This document shows, piece after piece, positions 33,943 to 41,958 of a stretch of 64,000 nucleotides of DNA (position 1 is its first letter; every line of letters starts with the position of its first letter). Origin of the DNA: Halovenus halobia. Lineage in GTDB: Archaea > Halobacteriota > Halobacteria > Halobacteriales > Haloarculaceae. The position numbers and the translations under genes were made by a program. Location of the stretch: assembly GCF_051414135.1 (NCBI RefSeq), contig NZ_JBLKOA010000006.1:1-64000 (forward strand). The letters are read 5' to 3'. Below the pieces are notes generated by a model. It was not told the origin of the DNA, ran no database searches, and saw only the letters and a program-made list of their open reading frames with translations.

Positions 33943-34455
33943 ATGGCGGCCGACCGGAGCGACGACGATACCGAGGACCGGCGTGAGCGTGTCCAGCGAC
34001 ATCCCCGACCACACGTCCGAACGTCGCTGGGGCGATGGTACCAGATCAGGAATCCGCTTCAGGTCATGGTCAACTATACGGTGATTCTGCTCTGTCGTAT
34101 TTCACCGAGTCTCGCGCTCAAGCGGGTGCTCCTGCGCCGACTCGGCGTGACCATCGGAAAGGGTGTCGCTTTCGGGCTGGAGGCGACGCCGGATGTCTTC
34201 TGGCCAGAGCTGATCACCATCGAAGACGACGTGATCATCGGCTACGACGCGACGATTCTCTGTCACGAGTTCCTGCGCGAGGAGTACCGGACCGGCGAGG
34301 TGCATATCCGCGAGGGAGCAATGATTGGCGCGAGCGCCATTATTCTGCCGGGCGTCGAAATCGGCGAGGGCGCACAGGTCAGCGCCAACTCACTCGTAAC
34401 GGAGGACGTGCCCCCGGAGACAACCGTTACGGGCGTGCCGGCGACCGCGGAGTAA
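33943..34455 (+). CDS. Hexapeptide-repeat acyltransferase
   Basis: 170-residue left-handed beta-helix transferase. A basic N-terminal helical part (VNYTVILLCRISPSLALKRV) precedes hexapeptide turns: VTIGKGVAFG, ITIEDDVIIGYDATILCHEF, VHIREGAMIGASAIILPGVE, IGEGAQVSANSLVTEDVPPE. The final TVTGVPA is typical of maltose/galactoside O-acetyltransferase relatives. The N-terminal amphipathic segment suggests membrane association. Start ATG 33943. Acceptor unknown. It sits 39 bp upstream of aIF2-beta. Confidence 0.85.
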   Translation: MAADRSDDDTEDRRERVQRHPRPHVRTSLGRWYQIRNPLQVMVNYTVILLCRISPSLALKRVLLRRLGVTIGKGVAFGLEATPDVFWPELITIEDDVIIGYDATILCHEFLREEYRTGEVHIREGAMIGASAIILPGVEIGEGAQVSANSLVTEDVPPETTVTGVPATAE

Positions 34456-34494
34456 ACAGGACGGCTTTTATTGCTGGCAGAGCAACGATTCTCT

Positions 34495-34899
34495 ATGGAC
34501 TACGATGACATGCTTGACCGAGGAATCAGCGAGACACCCGATATCAACGCCGATTCCGAGCGGTTCGAGATTCCCGACCCAGACGTCCGTCAGGAGGGTC
34601 ACGCGACTGTCTTCGAGAACTTTCAGCAGGCCTGTGATGACCTGGGCCGCGACGAGGACCACCTGCTGAAGTTCCTGCAAGACGAGGTCGGGACCAGCGC
34701 ACACATCGACGAGAGCGGCCGAGCGCGGCTAACCGGCGAGTTCGACGCCAAGCGAGTCCGGGAAGCACTCGACGCCTACGCAGAGCAGTACGTGCTCTGC
34801 TCGGAGTGTGGCCTCCCGGATACCGATATCGAGCGCGAGCAGGGCGCAGAAGTGCTCCACTGCGCGGCCTGCGGTGCCGTCTCACCGACCTCAACCTAA
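34495..34899 (+). CDS. eif2b: Translation initiation factor aIF2 subunit beta
   Basis: 134-residue aIF2-beta, part of the heterotrimer that delivers initiator tRNA to the ribosome. Family blocks: ATVFENFQQACDDLGRDEDH, LKFLQDEVGTSAHID, LTGEFDAKRVREALDAYAEQ, YV, and the C-terminal zinc ribbon CSECGLPDT...LHCAACGAVSP. Length is normal. Start ATG 34495. The 3' end overlaps by 9 nt the convergent small zinc-ribbon gene. Confidence 0.95.
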   Translation: MDYDDMLDRGISETPDINADSERFEIPDPDVRQEGHATVFENFQQACDDLGRDEDHLLKFLQDEVGTSAHIDESGRARLTGEFDAKRVREALDAYAEQYVLCSECGLPDTDIEREQGAEVLHCAACGAVSPTST

Positions 34900-35070
34900 C
34901 TGTTTGACTGTTCTGAGGTCGTGTTCCGTTCGCATGAACTCTGAGAGCCGCCGGCTTGCGTGACAGTTCGGACAGTGAAAGTTCGCGTCGGTCGCCGGGA
35001 GTTCGGTTGGGTCACTCCGCCAGTTTTTCCCACACTCTGGACAGAGCACGCGGACCTCTGTTTCTTCCAT
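34891..35070 (-). CDS. 59-residue zinc-ribbon protein
   Basis: ATG at 35070, TGA at 34891-34893. Two zinc knuckles, CPECGKNWRSD near residue 10 and CPNCHASRRLSEF near residue 33, are spaced like a rubredoxin-type ribbon. The C-terminal third is basic (MRTEHDLRTVKQLG). Such micro-proteins are frequent in haloarchaea and often regulatory or RNA/DNA-binding. Convergent with aIF2-beta, overlapping its stop. Not otherwise recognised. Confidence 0.7.
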   Translation of the reverse strand: MEETEVRVLCPECGKNWRSDPTELPATDANFHCPNCHASRRLSEFMRTEHDLRTVKQLG

Positions 35071-35131
35071 GTGTGTGGGTGACTCGCACAGATGAAAAGC
35101 GTTGTGTCGCGTATCAGACCGCGGAGAGGAA

Positions 35132-36109
35132 TCAGGCTGCGGCGTTCGTTTCGACGTCCAGCAGTTCGTGGTAGCGGTTGCGAATCGTCACTTCGGAAAT
35201 ATCTGCGACATCGCTGACTTCGTTCTGTGTCACCTTCTCGTTGGTGAGCAGCGAGGCGGCGTAGATTGCCGCAGCGGCGAGTCCGACCGGCGATTTGCCG
35301 CTGATTACTTCCGTCCCTTCGGCGGAGTCGAGCAGTTCGCGCGAGCGTCGTTCGACCTCCTCGGAGAGGCCGAGTTCCGAAACGAATCGTGGGACGTAGC
35401 TTTTCGGATTGGCTGGCTGGACTTCGAGGTTCAGTTCCTGGACGATATATCGGTAGGTCCGGGTGAGTTCCATACGGTCCACGCGGGAGACGTGGTTGAC
35501 TTCGTCGAGCGAACGCGGTGTCCCGGCCTGTCGGGCCGCAGCGTACAGCGACGCAGTCGCAACACCTTCGATGGAACGGCCGGGGAGGAGGTCTTCCTCC
35601 AGCGCGCGGCGGTAGATGACACTTGCCGTCTCGCGAACGTTCTCGGGGAGACCGAGGGCGCTTGCCATTCGGTCGATCTCGCCGAGTGCCTGCTTGAGGT
35701 TGCGCTCTTTGGAGTCGCGGGTGCGGAATCGCTCGTTCCACGTCCGGAGTCGCTGCATCTTCTCGCGCTGTCGGCTGGACAGCGAATTGCCGTAAGCGTC
35801 CTTGTTCTGCCAGCCGATGTTCGTCGACAGTCCCTTGTCGTGCATCATGTTCGTCGTCGGTGCACCGACGCGGGATTTCTGGTCCTGCTCACTGGAGTCG
35901 AAAGCTCGCCACTCCGGGCCAGGGTCAATTTCGTCCTCCTCGACGACCAGTCCACACTCCTGACAGACCGTCTCTCCGTGTTCGGCGTCGTTGACGAGGT
36001 TGCCGCTACACTCTGGGCACACCTCCGTCTCCGCCTCTGTCTGCTTGGACTCAGTCTCCTCGTGCTCGGATGTCCGCTCTCGGCCGTTGGTCCGCTGTGA
36101 TTCACTCAT
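35132..36109 (-). CDS. tfb: Transcription initiation factor IIB (TFB)
   Basis: 325-residue archaeal TFB, which bridges TBP-TATA complexes and RNA polymerase. The N-terminal zinc ribbon (CPECSGNLV...CQECGLVVEEDEID) is followed by the B-reader/linker and two cyclin repeats (ALGEIDRMASALGLPENVRE; RSIEGVATASLYAAARQAG; SGKSPVGLAAAAIYAASLLT). The C-terminal HTH is DVADISEVTIRNRYHELLD. The N-terminus (residues 1-28) is Glu/Thr/Arg-rich, typical of one of several haloarchaeal TFB paralogues. Upstream minus-strand DNA has ATTTATAG ~35 nt before the ATG, a good TATA box. Confidence 0.95.
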   Translation of the reverse strand: MSESQRTNGRERTSEHEETESKQTEAETEVCPECSGNLVNDAEHGETVCQECGLVVEEDEIDPGPEWRAFDSSEQDQKSRVGAPTTNMMHDKGLSTNIGWQNKDAYGNSLSSRQREKMQRLRTWNERFRTRDSKERNLKQALGEIDRMASALGLPENVRETASVIYRRALEEDLLPGRSIEGVATASLYAAARQAGTPRSLDEVNHVSRVDRMELTRTYRYIVQELNLEVQPANPKSYVPRFVSELGLSEEVERRSRELLDSAEGTEVISGKSPVGLAAAAIYAASLLTNEKVTQNEVSDVADISEVTIRNRYHELLDVETNAAA

Positions 36110-36295
36110 AATTTGTCTCCAGTTGCCGCGGGAGCAATCTATAAATATGCTACGCGGGCTTAGTTAATATATAGTTAGTCGTGGAAGTTTATAAATGTTT
36201 CCTCACCAGTATCAGCTATAATAGCGTCTGACGGCCTGAGGCGGTAGTTTGGGTGTGTCTAGCATGGATTTCCGTCTCCAGAAAGAATAAAAGCC

Positions 36296-37888
36296 TTACT
36301 GATACCTGCCACGTCCCTCGATTTCTGACAGTTGGTCGAGGACAGAATCGTCACCAGCTTCGCGGTAGGCGTCGAGAACAGCACTCCGCAGCCGGTCAGC
36401 GTCGTCGTCGGTGCCAGTGAGACTGCCGAGCAAAACGTGGAGGTCCATCGCGTGGTCTTCCGGGTCGCCGGAGTAATAGCCCAGTCCGAAGTCAATCAGC
36501 GAGACGCAGTCGCCGACCCGGACGTTGCGGATGGTGGGGTCGCCGTGGACGAGGCCGGCCTCGTGAAGTTGGGCGAGCTGTTTGGCAAGCGTGCGGACGT
36601 GTACTGTGGAGAGTGCGTCACGGAGGTCATCGTCGCCGACGTGCTGGAGTGTCAGCCGCGTCTCTGCGGTGTCGATATCCCAGATTACCGGCGTCGCGAC
36701 ACCGTGTCGGCGAGCCTCGGACAGCAGTCGTGCTTCTCCGCGTGTCCGCTCGCGACGCAGCCGCTCGTCCAGCGTGGGGTGGCGATACGCCCGTTCGTGG
36801 CGGTGTTTCTCGACAATATCGCCCGAGATGGTGACCGCCGATTCTGCGCCCTGGACGAACTCGCTTCGGTCCCGGGCGACCGATCTCTCTGCCGAGCGCC
36901 AGGTGACCTCGACCGCATCAGGCCGGAAGTCCGAATCGATGCTCGACTCCGCAATCGGGACCGTCTGGCCAGCCCGGAACATCGTCGCGCCGAGGACAGC
37001 AATCATTCCGGCGTTGTCGCGGAGAAACCGATTGTCGGGGGCGAAAAATTCGGTACCGCGTTGCTCGCACATCGAGGAGAGCATTTCGCGGAGACGCTCG
37101 TTCTGGCCAACGCCACCGCCGAGAACGAGTTCCTCGCTGCCCGTGAGCGCGAGCGCACGCTCGGAGACTTCCGTCAGCATCGCAAAGATCGTCTCCTGCA
37201 GGCCACAGCAGATGTCCTCCACGGGCGTCCCGTCGTCGTAGGCCTGTTTTGCGGCAGACATAATCCCCGAAAACGAGAAGTCCATTCCTTTGACCACATA
37301 GGGCAAGTCGACGTACTCGCCGTCTTTGGCGTGTTCTTCGACCTTCGGGCCGCCGGGGTGTGACCAGCCAACGTGGCGCGTGAATTTGTCGATGGCATTG
37401 CCGACACCGGTGTCCATCGTCTCGCCGAGAACTCGGTATCTGCCGGCGCGATAGCCAAGCAGGTGCGCGTTCGCGCCGCTTGCGTTCAGACAGACTGGCG
37501 CGTCGAATCCGGACTGGTGGCGGCCGATTTCGAGGTGGGCAACCATGTGGTTAACCCCGACAAGCGGCACGTCGAAGCGCTGGGCAACGGCACGGGCGCT
37601 AGTGCCGACAAGTCGCAGACAGGGCCCCAGTCCCGGGCCGCGGGAGAAGGCCACGCAGTCGAACGGGTCGTCGCCGTATTCCTCGCGTGCGTGGTCGATA
37701 ATTCGCTCGATTACGTCGGGGAGGTGCTCAGCCATGTGTTCGGCGGCTTCCCGGGGATGCAGGCCGCCGCTGTCGGGCAGATACGCCTCGGTTTCGATGT
37801 CGACAGACGCTGTTGCGCTGTCGTAAACCGCGGCGCTGGCGGCCCACGCCGTCCCCTCGATGCCGAGCACTCGTGTGTCCTCGCCCAT
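36296..37888 (-). CDS. kae1-bud32: Kae1-Bud32 fusion, tRNA threonylcarbamoyladenosine synthase
   Basis: 530-residue natural fusion of two KEOPS subunits that make the t6A37 modification of ANN-decoding tRNAs. The Kae1 part (~1-325) has RGPGLGPCLRLV, GVNHMVAHLEIG (metal His pair), SGANAHLLGYRAGRYR, GVGNAIDKFTRHVG, ELVLGGGVGQNERL. The Bud32 kinase part (~345-530) has LVHGDPTIRNVRV (catalytic Asp) and LIDFGLGYYS (DFG). Fusion of the two is the norm in many euryarchaea. Start ATG 37888. Confidence 0.95.
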   Translation of the reverse strand: MGEDTRVLGIEGTAWAASAAVYDSATASVDIETEAYLPDSGGLHPREAAEHMAEHLPDVIERIIDHAREEYGDDPFDCVAFSRGPGLGPCLRLVGTSARAVAQRFDVPLVGVNHMVAHLEIGRHQSGFDAPVCLNASGANAHLLGYRAGRYRVLGETMDTGVGNAIDKFTRHVGWSHPGGPKVEEHAKDGEYVDLPYVVKGMDFSFSGIMSAAKQAYDDGTPVEDICCGLQETIFAMLTEVSERALALTGSEELVLGGGVGQNERLREMLSSMCEQRGTEFFAPDNRFLRDNAGMIAVLGATMFRAGQTVPIAESSIDSDFRPDAVEVTWRSAERSVARDRSEFVQGAESAVTISGDIVEKHRHERAYRHPTLDERLRRERTRGEARLLSEARRHGVATPVIWDIDTAETRLTLQHVGDDDLRDALSTVHVRTLAKQLAQLHEAGLVHGDPTIRNVRVGDCVSLIDFGLGYYSGDPEDHAMDLHVLLGSLTGTDDDADRLRSAVLDAYREAGDDSVLDQLSEIEGRGRYQ

Positions 37889-38031
37889 CGCTTGCTCTGT
37901 GTTGGCTATGCAGGGGTGAAGACTACTTCGATTCGATTGGTCTGGCGAGAGAGAATGGGTGCTGTATTGACTACGAATGCCCAGAAAGCCGGCTTTGTTG
38001 AAACCTTCAGACAGTGATAGGTCCCAGGAAT

Positions 38032-38135
38032 GATGCTGAATAGAGAGAATGTATGTAGCAGACTGCTGCCGTTCGTTTCACTCCATCGGCAGCGGAACAG
38101 TCGCTCGTTGGATGTACGTATGCAGCACCCTGCGC
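38032..38135 (+). repeat. Subterminal structured repeat, copy C
   Basis: Inside the left transposon end. GATGCTGAATAGAGAGAATG on the plus strand is answered on the minus strand (38135-38110) by a GGGTGCTGCATACGTACATC copy. Between them GACTG-CTGCCG and CGGCAG-n5-CAGTC form a bulged hairpin (38061-38102). The TGCTGAATAGAGAG core links it to copies A and B near 1.1 and 4.6 kb. It could be a transposase-binding site or a small structured RNA. Confidence 0.45.
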
Positions 38136-38208
38136 ATTGGCCAAGATGACCCACTGTTGGTCAGTACAGTCTTATTTCCTCTCAAACCCAGATTCACACA
38201 AGGCATAT

Positions 38209-38225
38209 ATCACTGACAAAGTGAT
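38209..38225 (+). promoter_or_regulatory. TATA box and 6-bp inverted repeat before passenger gene
   Basis: GCATATATC at 38203-38211 is a plausible TATA element ~25-30 nt before the ATG at 38234. ATCACT (38209-38214) and AGTGAT (38220-38225) form an inverted repeat with a 5-nt spacer directly after it, where an operator would block initiation. The arms are short, so chance occurrence is possible. Confidence 0.35.
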
Positions 38226-38233
38226 TGGCAAAC

Positions 38234-38848
38234 ATGATTTCTTCGGCGTCAATAATGGTCCTTTTAATTGTTGAAGATATTTTCAGTATACTGTCGAATC
38301 CGTCAGTTATAATCTTCGTTTTGGTTATTGGAGGTATGAGTTTTGGCCTCGGCATTTTTTTAGATTATGAGAATCCAAAATCAATTCTTTTGCCCATCAT
38401 TGTGATTTCTTTGGTGATTGCTACATGGGGTGCTCTTGGGCTCCAGTCTGTACCTGACCAGAAATATGGATACGATACCCACCCCGCTTACAACGATTGT
38501 GAGACTATAGATGATGATAATGTGTACGAGTATAATGAACTCTCTTCAGAAGCACAGGAAGCATTTGATTCGACAGTTTCAGAAGCACAAGAAGAATCTG
38601 CCTCTGCAGCCGAAGCCGACCGCCCGGTATATATTACTGATAGTTATCACGAGTTTAATTTTGAAGCCGTGGATTCCGAAGGACAGAATTGTGTCCGGAA
38701 AGATTCTCAACCCTACGTACTGACCGTCCAGAAGGTCGGTCCTGAACCAAGTTCTGTCAATCAGTTTATTTACCGTTTAGCGTATCGTCTAGGGTTGTTT
38801 ATTACTCTGATTTTTGGGGGTGTTCTTGCCGGCGCCGTTCGGTCCTGA
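38234..38848 (+). CDS. AT-rich passenger membrane protein
   Basis: 204 residues from ATG 38234. Two N-terminal helices (MVLLIVEDIFSIL-x5-VIIFVLVIGGMSFGLGIFL and SILLPIIVISLVIATWGALG) precede an extracellular-looking acidic domain with YNELSSEAQEAFDSTVSEA and PVYITDSYHEFNF. A C-terminal helix follows (LGLFITLIFGGVLAGAV). The Y-x-x-LS-x-EA-x-x-AF motif resembles a haloarchaea-specific exported domain I know only as hypothetical. GC is far below neighbouring genes and Ile/Asn/Lys usage is high, so the gene came from elsewhere. It is the only gene within the 983-bp transposon. Function unknown. Confidence 0.65.
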   Translation: MISSASIMVLLIVEDIFSILSNPSVIIFVLVIGGMSFGLGIFLDYENPKSILLPIIVISLVIATWGALGLQSVPDQKYGYDTHPAYNDCETIDDDNVYEYNELSSEAQEAFDSTVSEAQEESASAAEADRPVYITDSYHEFNFEAVDSEGQNCVRKDSQPYVLTVQKVGPEPSSVNQFIYRLAYRLGLFITLIFGGVLAGAVRS

Positions 38849-38904
38849 GCGGTCACGACTTGTCCTGCACTGGCCGAAGCACTCGGCCCTGAGGCTTAAT
38901 CTGC

Positions 38905-38953
38905 GCCGTGCTGCATTCGCGCCTTGTATGCAGCACGCCGTTTGTATCAACCG
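38905..38953 (-). repeat. Subterminal hairpin, copy D
   Basis: CGTGCTGCAT (38907-38916) and ATGCAGCACG (38928-38937) are perfect 10-bp inverted arms with an 11-nt loop, just inside the right transposon end. The GTGCTGnAT core is shared with copies A-C. It may protect against read-through or bind transposase. Confidence 0.5.
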
Positions 38954-39052
38954 CTGAGGGTTTCAACGGAGCCAGAAAGCCCCAATGATACAGAGAACAC
39001 TCCACTTCCTCATACGTGTCGGATTTTTCCCCATCGAGACAGTACGGGGCGT

Positions 39053-40060
39053 ATGATCGATTTACGCAGCGATACTGTCACAAAGCCAAGCACCGAAATG
39101 CGTGAGGCTGCCCGGGACGCCGAGGTCGGCGACGATGTCTACGGCGAAGACCCGACAATCAACGAACTCGAAGCCCGTACCGCCGAGATACTCGGCACCG
39201 AGGACGCACTGTTCGTTCCCTCAGGGACGATGGGCAACCAGATTGCGGGCCGCATCCACACCGAACGGGGGGAGGAACTGCTCTGTGAACGCGAGAGCCA
39301 TATCTACAAGTGGGAACTGGCAGGACTGGCCCAGCACGCCGAGGTCCAGCCCCGAACGGTTGAGGCGGGGCCGCGGGGGGCAATCACCCCGGAACAGGTC
39401 CACGACGGCTACGTCGAGGCAGATGGCCACCGACCCGGCACGGGCGCACTCGCAATGGAGAACACCCACAACAGCCGCGGCGGGATTGCCCTCACTTCCG
39501 AGGAAATCGCGGCTGCTGCCGAGGCCGCCCACGAACTCGGCGTGACGGTCCATCTCGACGGCGCGCGATTGTTCAACGCCGCGGCGGCGCAGGACTGTTC
39601 AGCCGCCGACTTCGTCGAGCCGGTCGACACGGTGATGTGCTGTCTCTCGAAGGGACTGGGCGCGCCGGTCGGGTCGATGCTCGCTGGTCCAGAAGAGCTG
39701 ATCGAGGAAGCCCACCGCGTCCGGAAACTGTTCGGCGGCGGGATGCGACAGGCCGGGATGATCGCTGCACCAGGACTCGAGGCACTGGCGAACCGCGAGC
39801 GGTTGCGTGAGGACCACCGCCGCGCCGACCGACTCGCCGACGGACTGGCCAGCGTTGACGGACTGACCGTCGACGACCCCGACACGAATATCGTCCTCGT
39901 CCACACCGACCGACCGGCTGAGGCGGTGCTCGAGGACTGCGAAGCGGAGGGCGTGCTGGGGGTGCCCTTCGCCGAGCAGACGATTCGGTTCTGCACGCAC
40001 TGGGATGTCGACGATAGCGATATCGACCACGCAATCGAGGGCGTCGAGCGAGCAATCTGA
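39053..40060 (+). CDS. Low-specificity L-threonine aldolase
   Basis: 335-residue PLP enzyme that cleaves L-threonine/allo-threonine to glycine and acetaldehyde. Blocks: MIDLRSDTVTKPSTEMREAA, DDVYGEDPTINELE, VPSGTMGNQIA, LAMENTHNSRGG, VHLDGARLFNAA (PLP Asp-Arg) and CLSKGLGAPVGSMLAG with the Schiff-base Lys. Length matches the family. I chose ATG 39053; in-frame sequence upstream crosses the transposon end and is not coding. With the alanine dehydrogenase homologue downstream (55-bp gap) it suggests an amino-acid catabolic pair. Confidence 0.9.
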   Translation: MIDLRSDTVTKPSTEMREAARDAEVGDDVYGEDPTINELEARTAEILGTEDALFVPSGTMGNQIAGRIHTERGEELLCERESHIYKWELAGLAQHAEVQPRTVEAGPRGAITPEQVHDGYVEADGHRPGTGALAMENTHNSRGGIALTSEEIAAAAEAAHELGVTVHLDGARLFNAAAAQDCSAADFVEPVDTVMCCLSKGLGAPVGSMLAGPEELIEEAHRVRKLFGGGMRQAGMIAAPGLEALANRERLREDHRRADRLADGLASVDGLTVDDPDTNIVLVHTDRPAEAVLEDCEAEGVLGVPFAEQTIRFCTHWDVDDSDIDHAIEGVERAI

Positions 40061-40115
40061 GTTCGGGAGATACTGCCAACCCATCTATAAGTGGGTGCCA
40101 GCGAAACGAGGAGAT

Positions 40116-41099
40116 ATGGAGACGCTGCTTCTCGACCCCGACGATGTCACGGCGAGTACGGAGATGGGGGAGGTAATCGACGCCGTCGAATCCGCATTTG
40201 CGGCCTATTCCGACGGCGAGACACAGATGCCCGTAAAATCCTACATCGACCTGCCGCAGTACAACGGTGACTTCCGGTCGATGCCCGCCTACATCGACAC
40301 CGGCGAGTGGGAAGCCGCCGGCATCAAGTGGGTCAACTCACACGCCGACAATCCACGGAACCACGACCTGCCGACGGTCATCGGGACGATGATTTACTCC
40401 GACCCAGAGACCGCGTTCCCGCTGGCACTGATGGACGGAACTGGACTGACACGCCTTCGGACAGGTGCGGCCGCGGCCGTCGCAACCCGGTATCTGGCCC
40501 CCGAGGACGCGAACTCGCTGGGCCTTGTCGGGGCCGGGATTCAGGCCTACACGCAACTGGAAGCGATTGCGCAGGTCCGCGACATCGAGACGGTCGTCGT
40601 CAGCGACCTGCGCGAGGAAGCCATCGAGGCCTTCATCGCCGAGTTTGGCGACCAGTTCGACGTTCGCGAGGGGTCGCTCACCGAGGCCGCCGCCTGTGAT
40701 GTTGTCTCGACAACGACGCCCGTGACCGAGCCAGTCGTCGAGGCCGTCGGCGAGCGAACACACATCAACGCGATGGGCGCGGACGCCCCCGGCAAAAACG
40801 AAATTGCCTTCGACGTGATCAAAGACGCCACCATCGTCATCGACGACTACGAGCAGTGTACCCACTCCGGCGAAATCAACGTCCCCTGGGGGGCAGGGAA
40901 ACTGGGCGACGAGGACATTCACGGCGAACTCGGTGACGTGGTGACTGGCCGTGTCGACCGCCCCGACCCCGACGGAGTGACATTGTTCGACTCAACTGGA
41001 CTGGCAATTCAGGATGTCGCTGCCGCGCGAGTCATCTACAACCACGCCAGTGAGAACGACATTGGGACAGAATTTGCCCTTGTGGGAACCGATACGTAG
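40116..41099 (+). CDS. Alanine dehydrogenase / ornithine cyclodeaminase family protein
   Basis: 327 residues. The mu-crystallin/OCD family fold is shown by FRSMPAYIDT, GIKWVNSHADNP (catalytic Lys), LMDGTGLTRLRTGAAAAVAT, the NAD-binding turn LGLVGAGIQAYTQLEAI, and INAMGADAPGKNE. Archaeal members of this group act as NAD-dependent alanine dehydrogenases or cyclodeaminases; sequence alone does not decide. Start ATG 40116. Confidence 0.85.
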   Translation: METLLLDPDDVTASTEMGEVIDAVESAFAAYSDGETQMPVKSYIDLPQYNGDFRSMPAYIDTGEWEAAGIKWVNSHADNPRNHDLPTVIGTMIYSDPETAFPLALMDGTGLTRLRTGAAAAVATRYLAPEDANSLGLVGAGIQAYTQLEAIAQVRDIETVVVSDLREEAIEAFIAEFGDQFDVREGSLTEAAACDVVSTTTPVTEPVVEAVGERTHINAMGADAPGKNEIAFDVIKDATIVIDDYEQCTHSGEINVPWGAGKLGDEDIHGELGDVVTGRVDRPDPDGVTLFDSTGLAIQDVAAARVIYNHASENDIGTEFALVGTDT

Positions 41100-41107
41100 C
41101 GACTGGG

Positions 41108-41917
41108 TCAGGATTTCTCAACTGTTACGTCTACGCTCTCTCCGGCCGACAGCGAGAGGTCACGGCCGACGAGTTTTGCGCCGATGTTGTCTTGGGCACA
41201 GAACAGCGCAACGCCGGTGATTGGCGTGCCGTTCGCGAGGACCGTGCAGTCGTCCCACTCGACAGTTCGGTCTGCAAGGGTGCCCACAGACTGGCCCGCG
41301 AGGGTCGCTTCCGTGCCACCGGCGAGGACACCACCACCGTCGTAGTGCGGGAACCCACCGTCGAGAACACCGCCACCGCTCTCGATGCCCGCAAACTGTT
41401 CGCCGGGGGCAGGATGGACGGGGGCGTCCAGTCGCGCCCACGTCTCTCCTGCGTCAGTTACGGTCCCGGTGCCATCCCACTCGACGCCGGTCAACTCGAC
41501 GTTGGCGGTGACTGGGAGCGACCCCGACGCCCGGTAGGGATTGGCGTCGTGGGTGCGAAAGCCCAGATGGATGTGGTTTGGCACCCACGGAGCGAAAAAG
41601 CCCGCGCGGACGAGTGTCCCCAGCGAGTCACCAACCTCGACTTCGTCGCCAGCCTCGACGGCAGGGTCGACGTGGAGCGTGCGAGCAACGTACTCACCGG
41701 TGTCGATGAGGATGAGGTGGTCGTGCTCGGCGGCGTAGGGTTTCGAGGGCGCTGTGACTGTTTTCGTCTCGATAACCTCGCCGGCAACAGGGGAGGGCGC
41801 CCCCGTCTCGGGATAGAGGTCGATTGCACAGCCCTCGTCGTGGGCGGTAAACGGAGAGTTGTACAGCGAGAACCGGTAGTACTGGAATAGCTGCTCCGGT
41901 CCCAACGTGGCTGTCAT
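41108..41917 (-). CDS. M23-peptidase-like (lysostaphin fold) protein
   Basis: 269 residues. The N-terminal half has the lysostaphin-fold pattern: an AHDEGCAIDLYP (His/Asp position), GAPSPVAGEVIETKTV (loop after the first ligand), GEYVARTLHVDPAVEAGDEV then VGDSLGTLVRAG, and NHIHLGFR (HxH). That is how M23 zinc peptidases are laid out, though ligands differ from classical HxxxD. The C-terminal half is beta-rich and unassigned. No signal peptide is visible, which is odd for a wall peptidase and suggests a non-peptidase or cytosolic role in archaea. Start ATG 41917. Confidence 0.55.
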   Translation of the reverse strand: MTATLGPEQLFQYYRFSLYNSPFTAHDEGCAIDLYPETGAPSPVAGEVIETKTVTAPSKPYAAEHDHLILIDTGEYVARTLHVDPAVEAGDEVEVGDSLGTLVRAGFFAPWVPNHIHLGFRTHDANPYRASGSLPVTANVELTGVEWDGTGTVTDAGETWARLDAPVHPAPGEQFAGIESGGGVLDGGFPHYDGGGVLAGGTEATLAGQSVGTLADRTVEWDDCTVLANGTPITGVALFCAQDNIGAKLVGRDLSLSAGESVDVTVEKS

Positions 41918-41958
41918 CAGTACAGCCTTGGCCGAGCGAACTATAGACCCATCGGTGG

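Larger units (their letters stand above)
37991..38973. mobile_element. Transposase-less transposon with passenger gene
   Basis: Left end GGCTTTGTTGAAACCTTCAG (37991-38010) and right end, read inward on the minus strand, GGCTCCGTTGAAACCCTCAG (38973-38954) agree at 17 of 20 bases. They are flanked by a perfect 8-bp direct repeat AGAAAGCC (37983-37990 and 38974-38981). This is the signature of one transposition event. The 983-bp interior holds no transposase, only the AT-rich membrane-protein gene at 38234. The GGCT-type ends with 8-bp duplication recall the IS1595 family, from memory. Mobilisation would need a transposase elsewhere. Confidence 0.75.

Noticed and set aside
35102..36100. 332-codon plus-strand frame opposite tfb
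   Set aside because: Antisense shadow of TFB; no recognisable protein features.
36332..37363. 343-codon plus-strand frame opposite kae1-bud32
   Set aside because: Antisense of an unmistakable Kae1-Bud32 gene.
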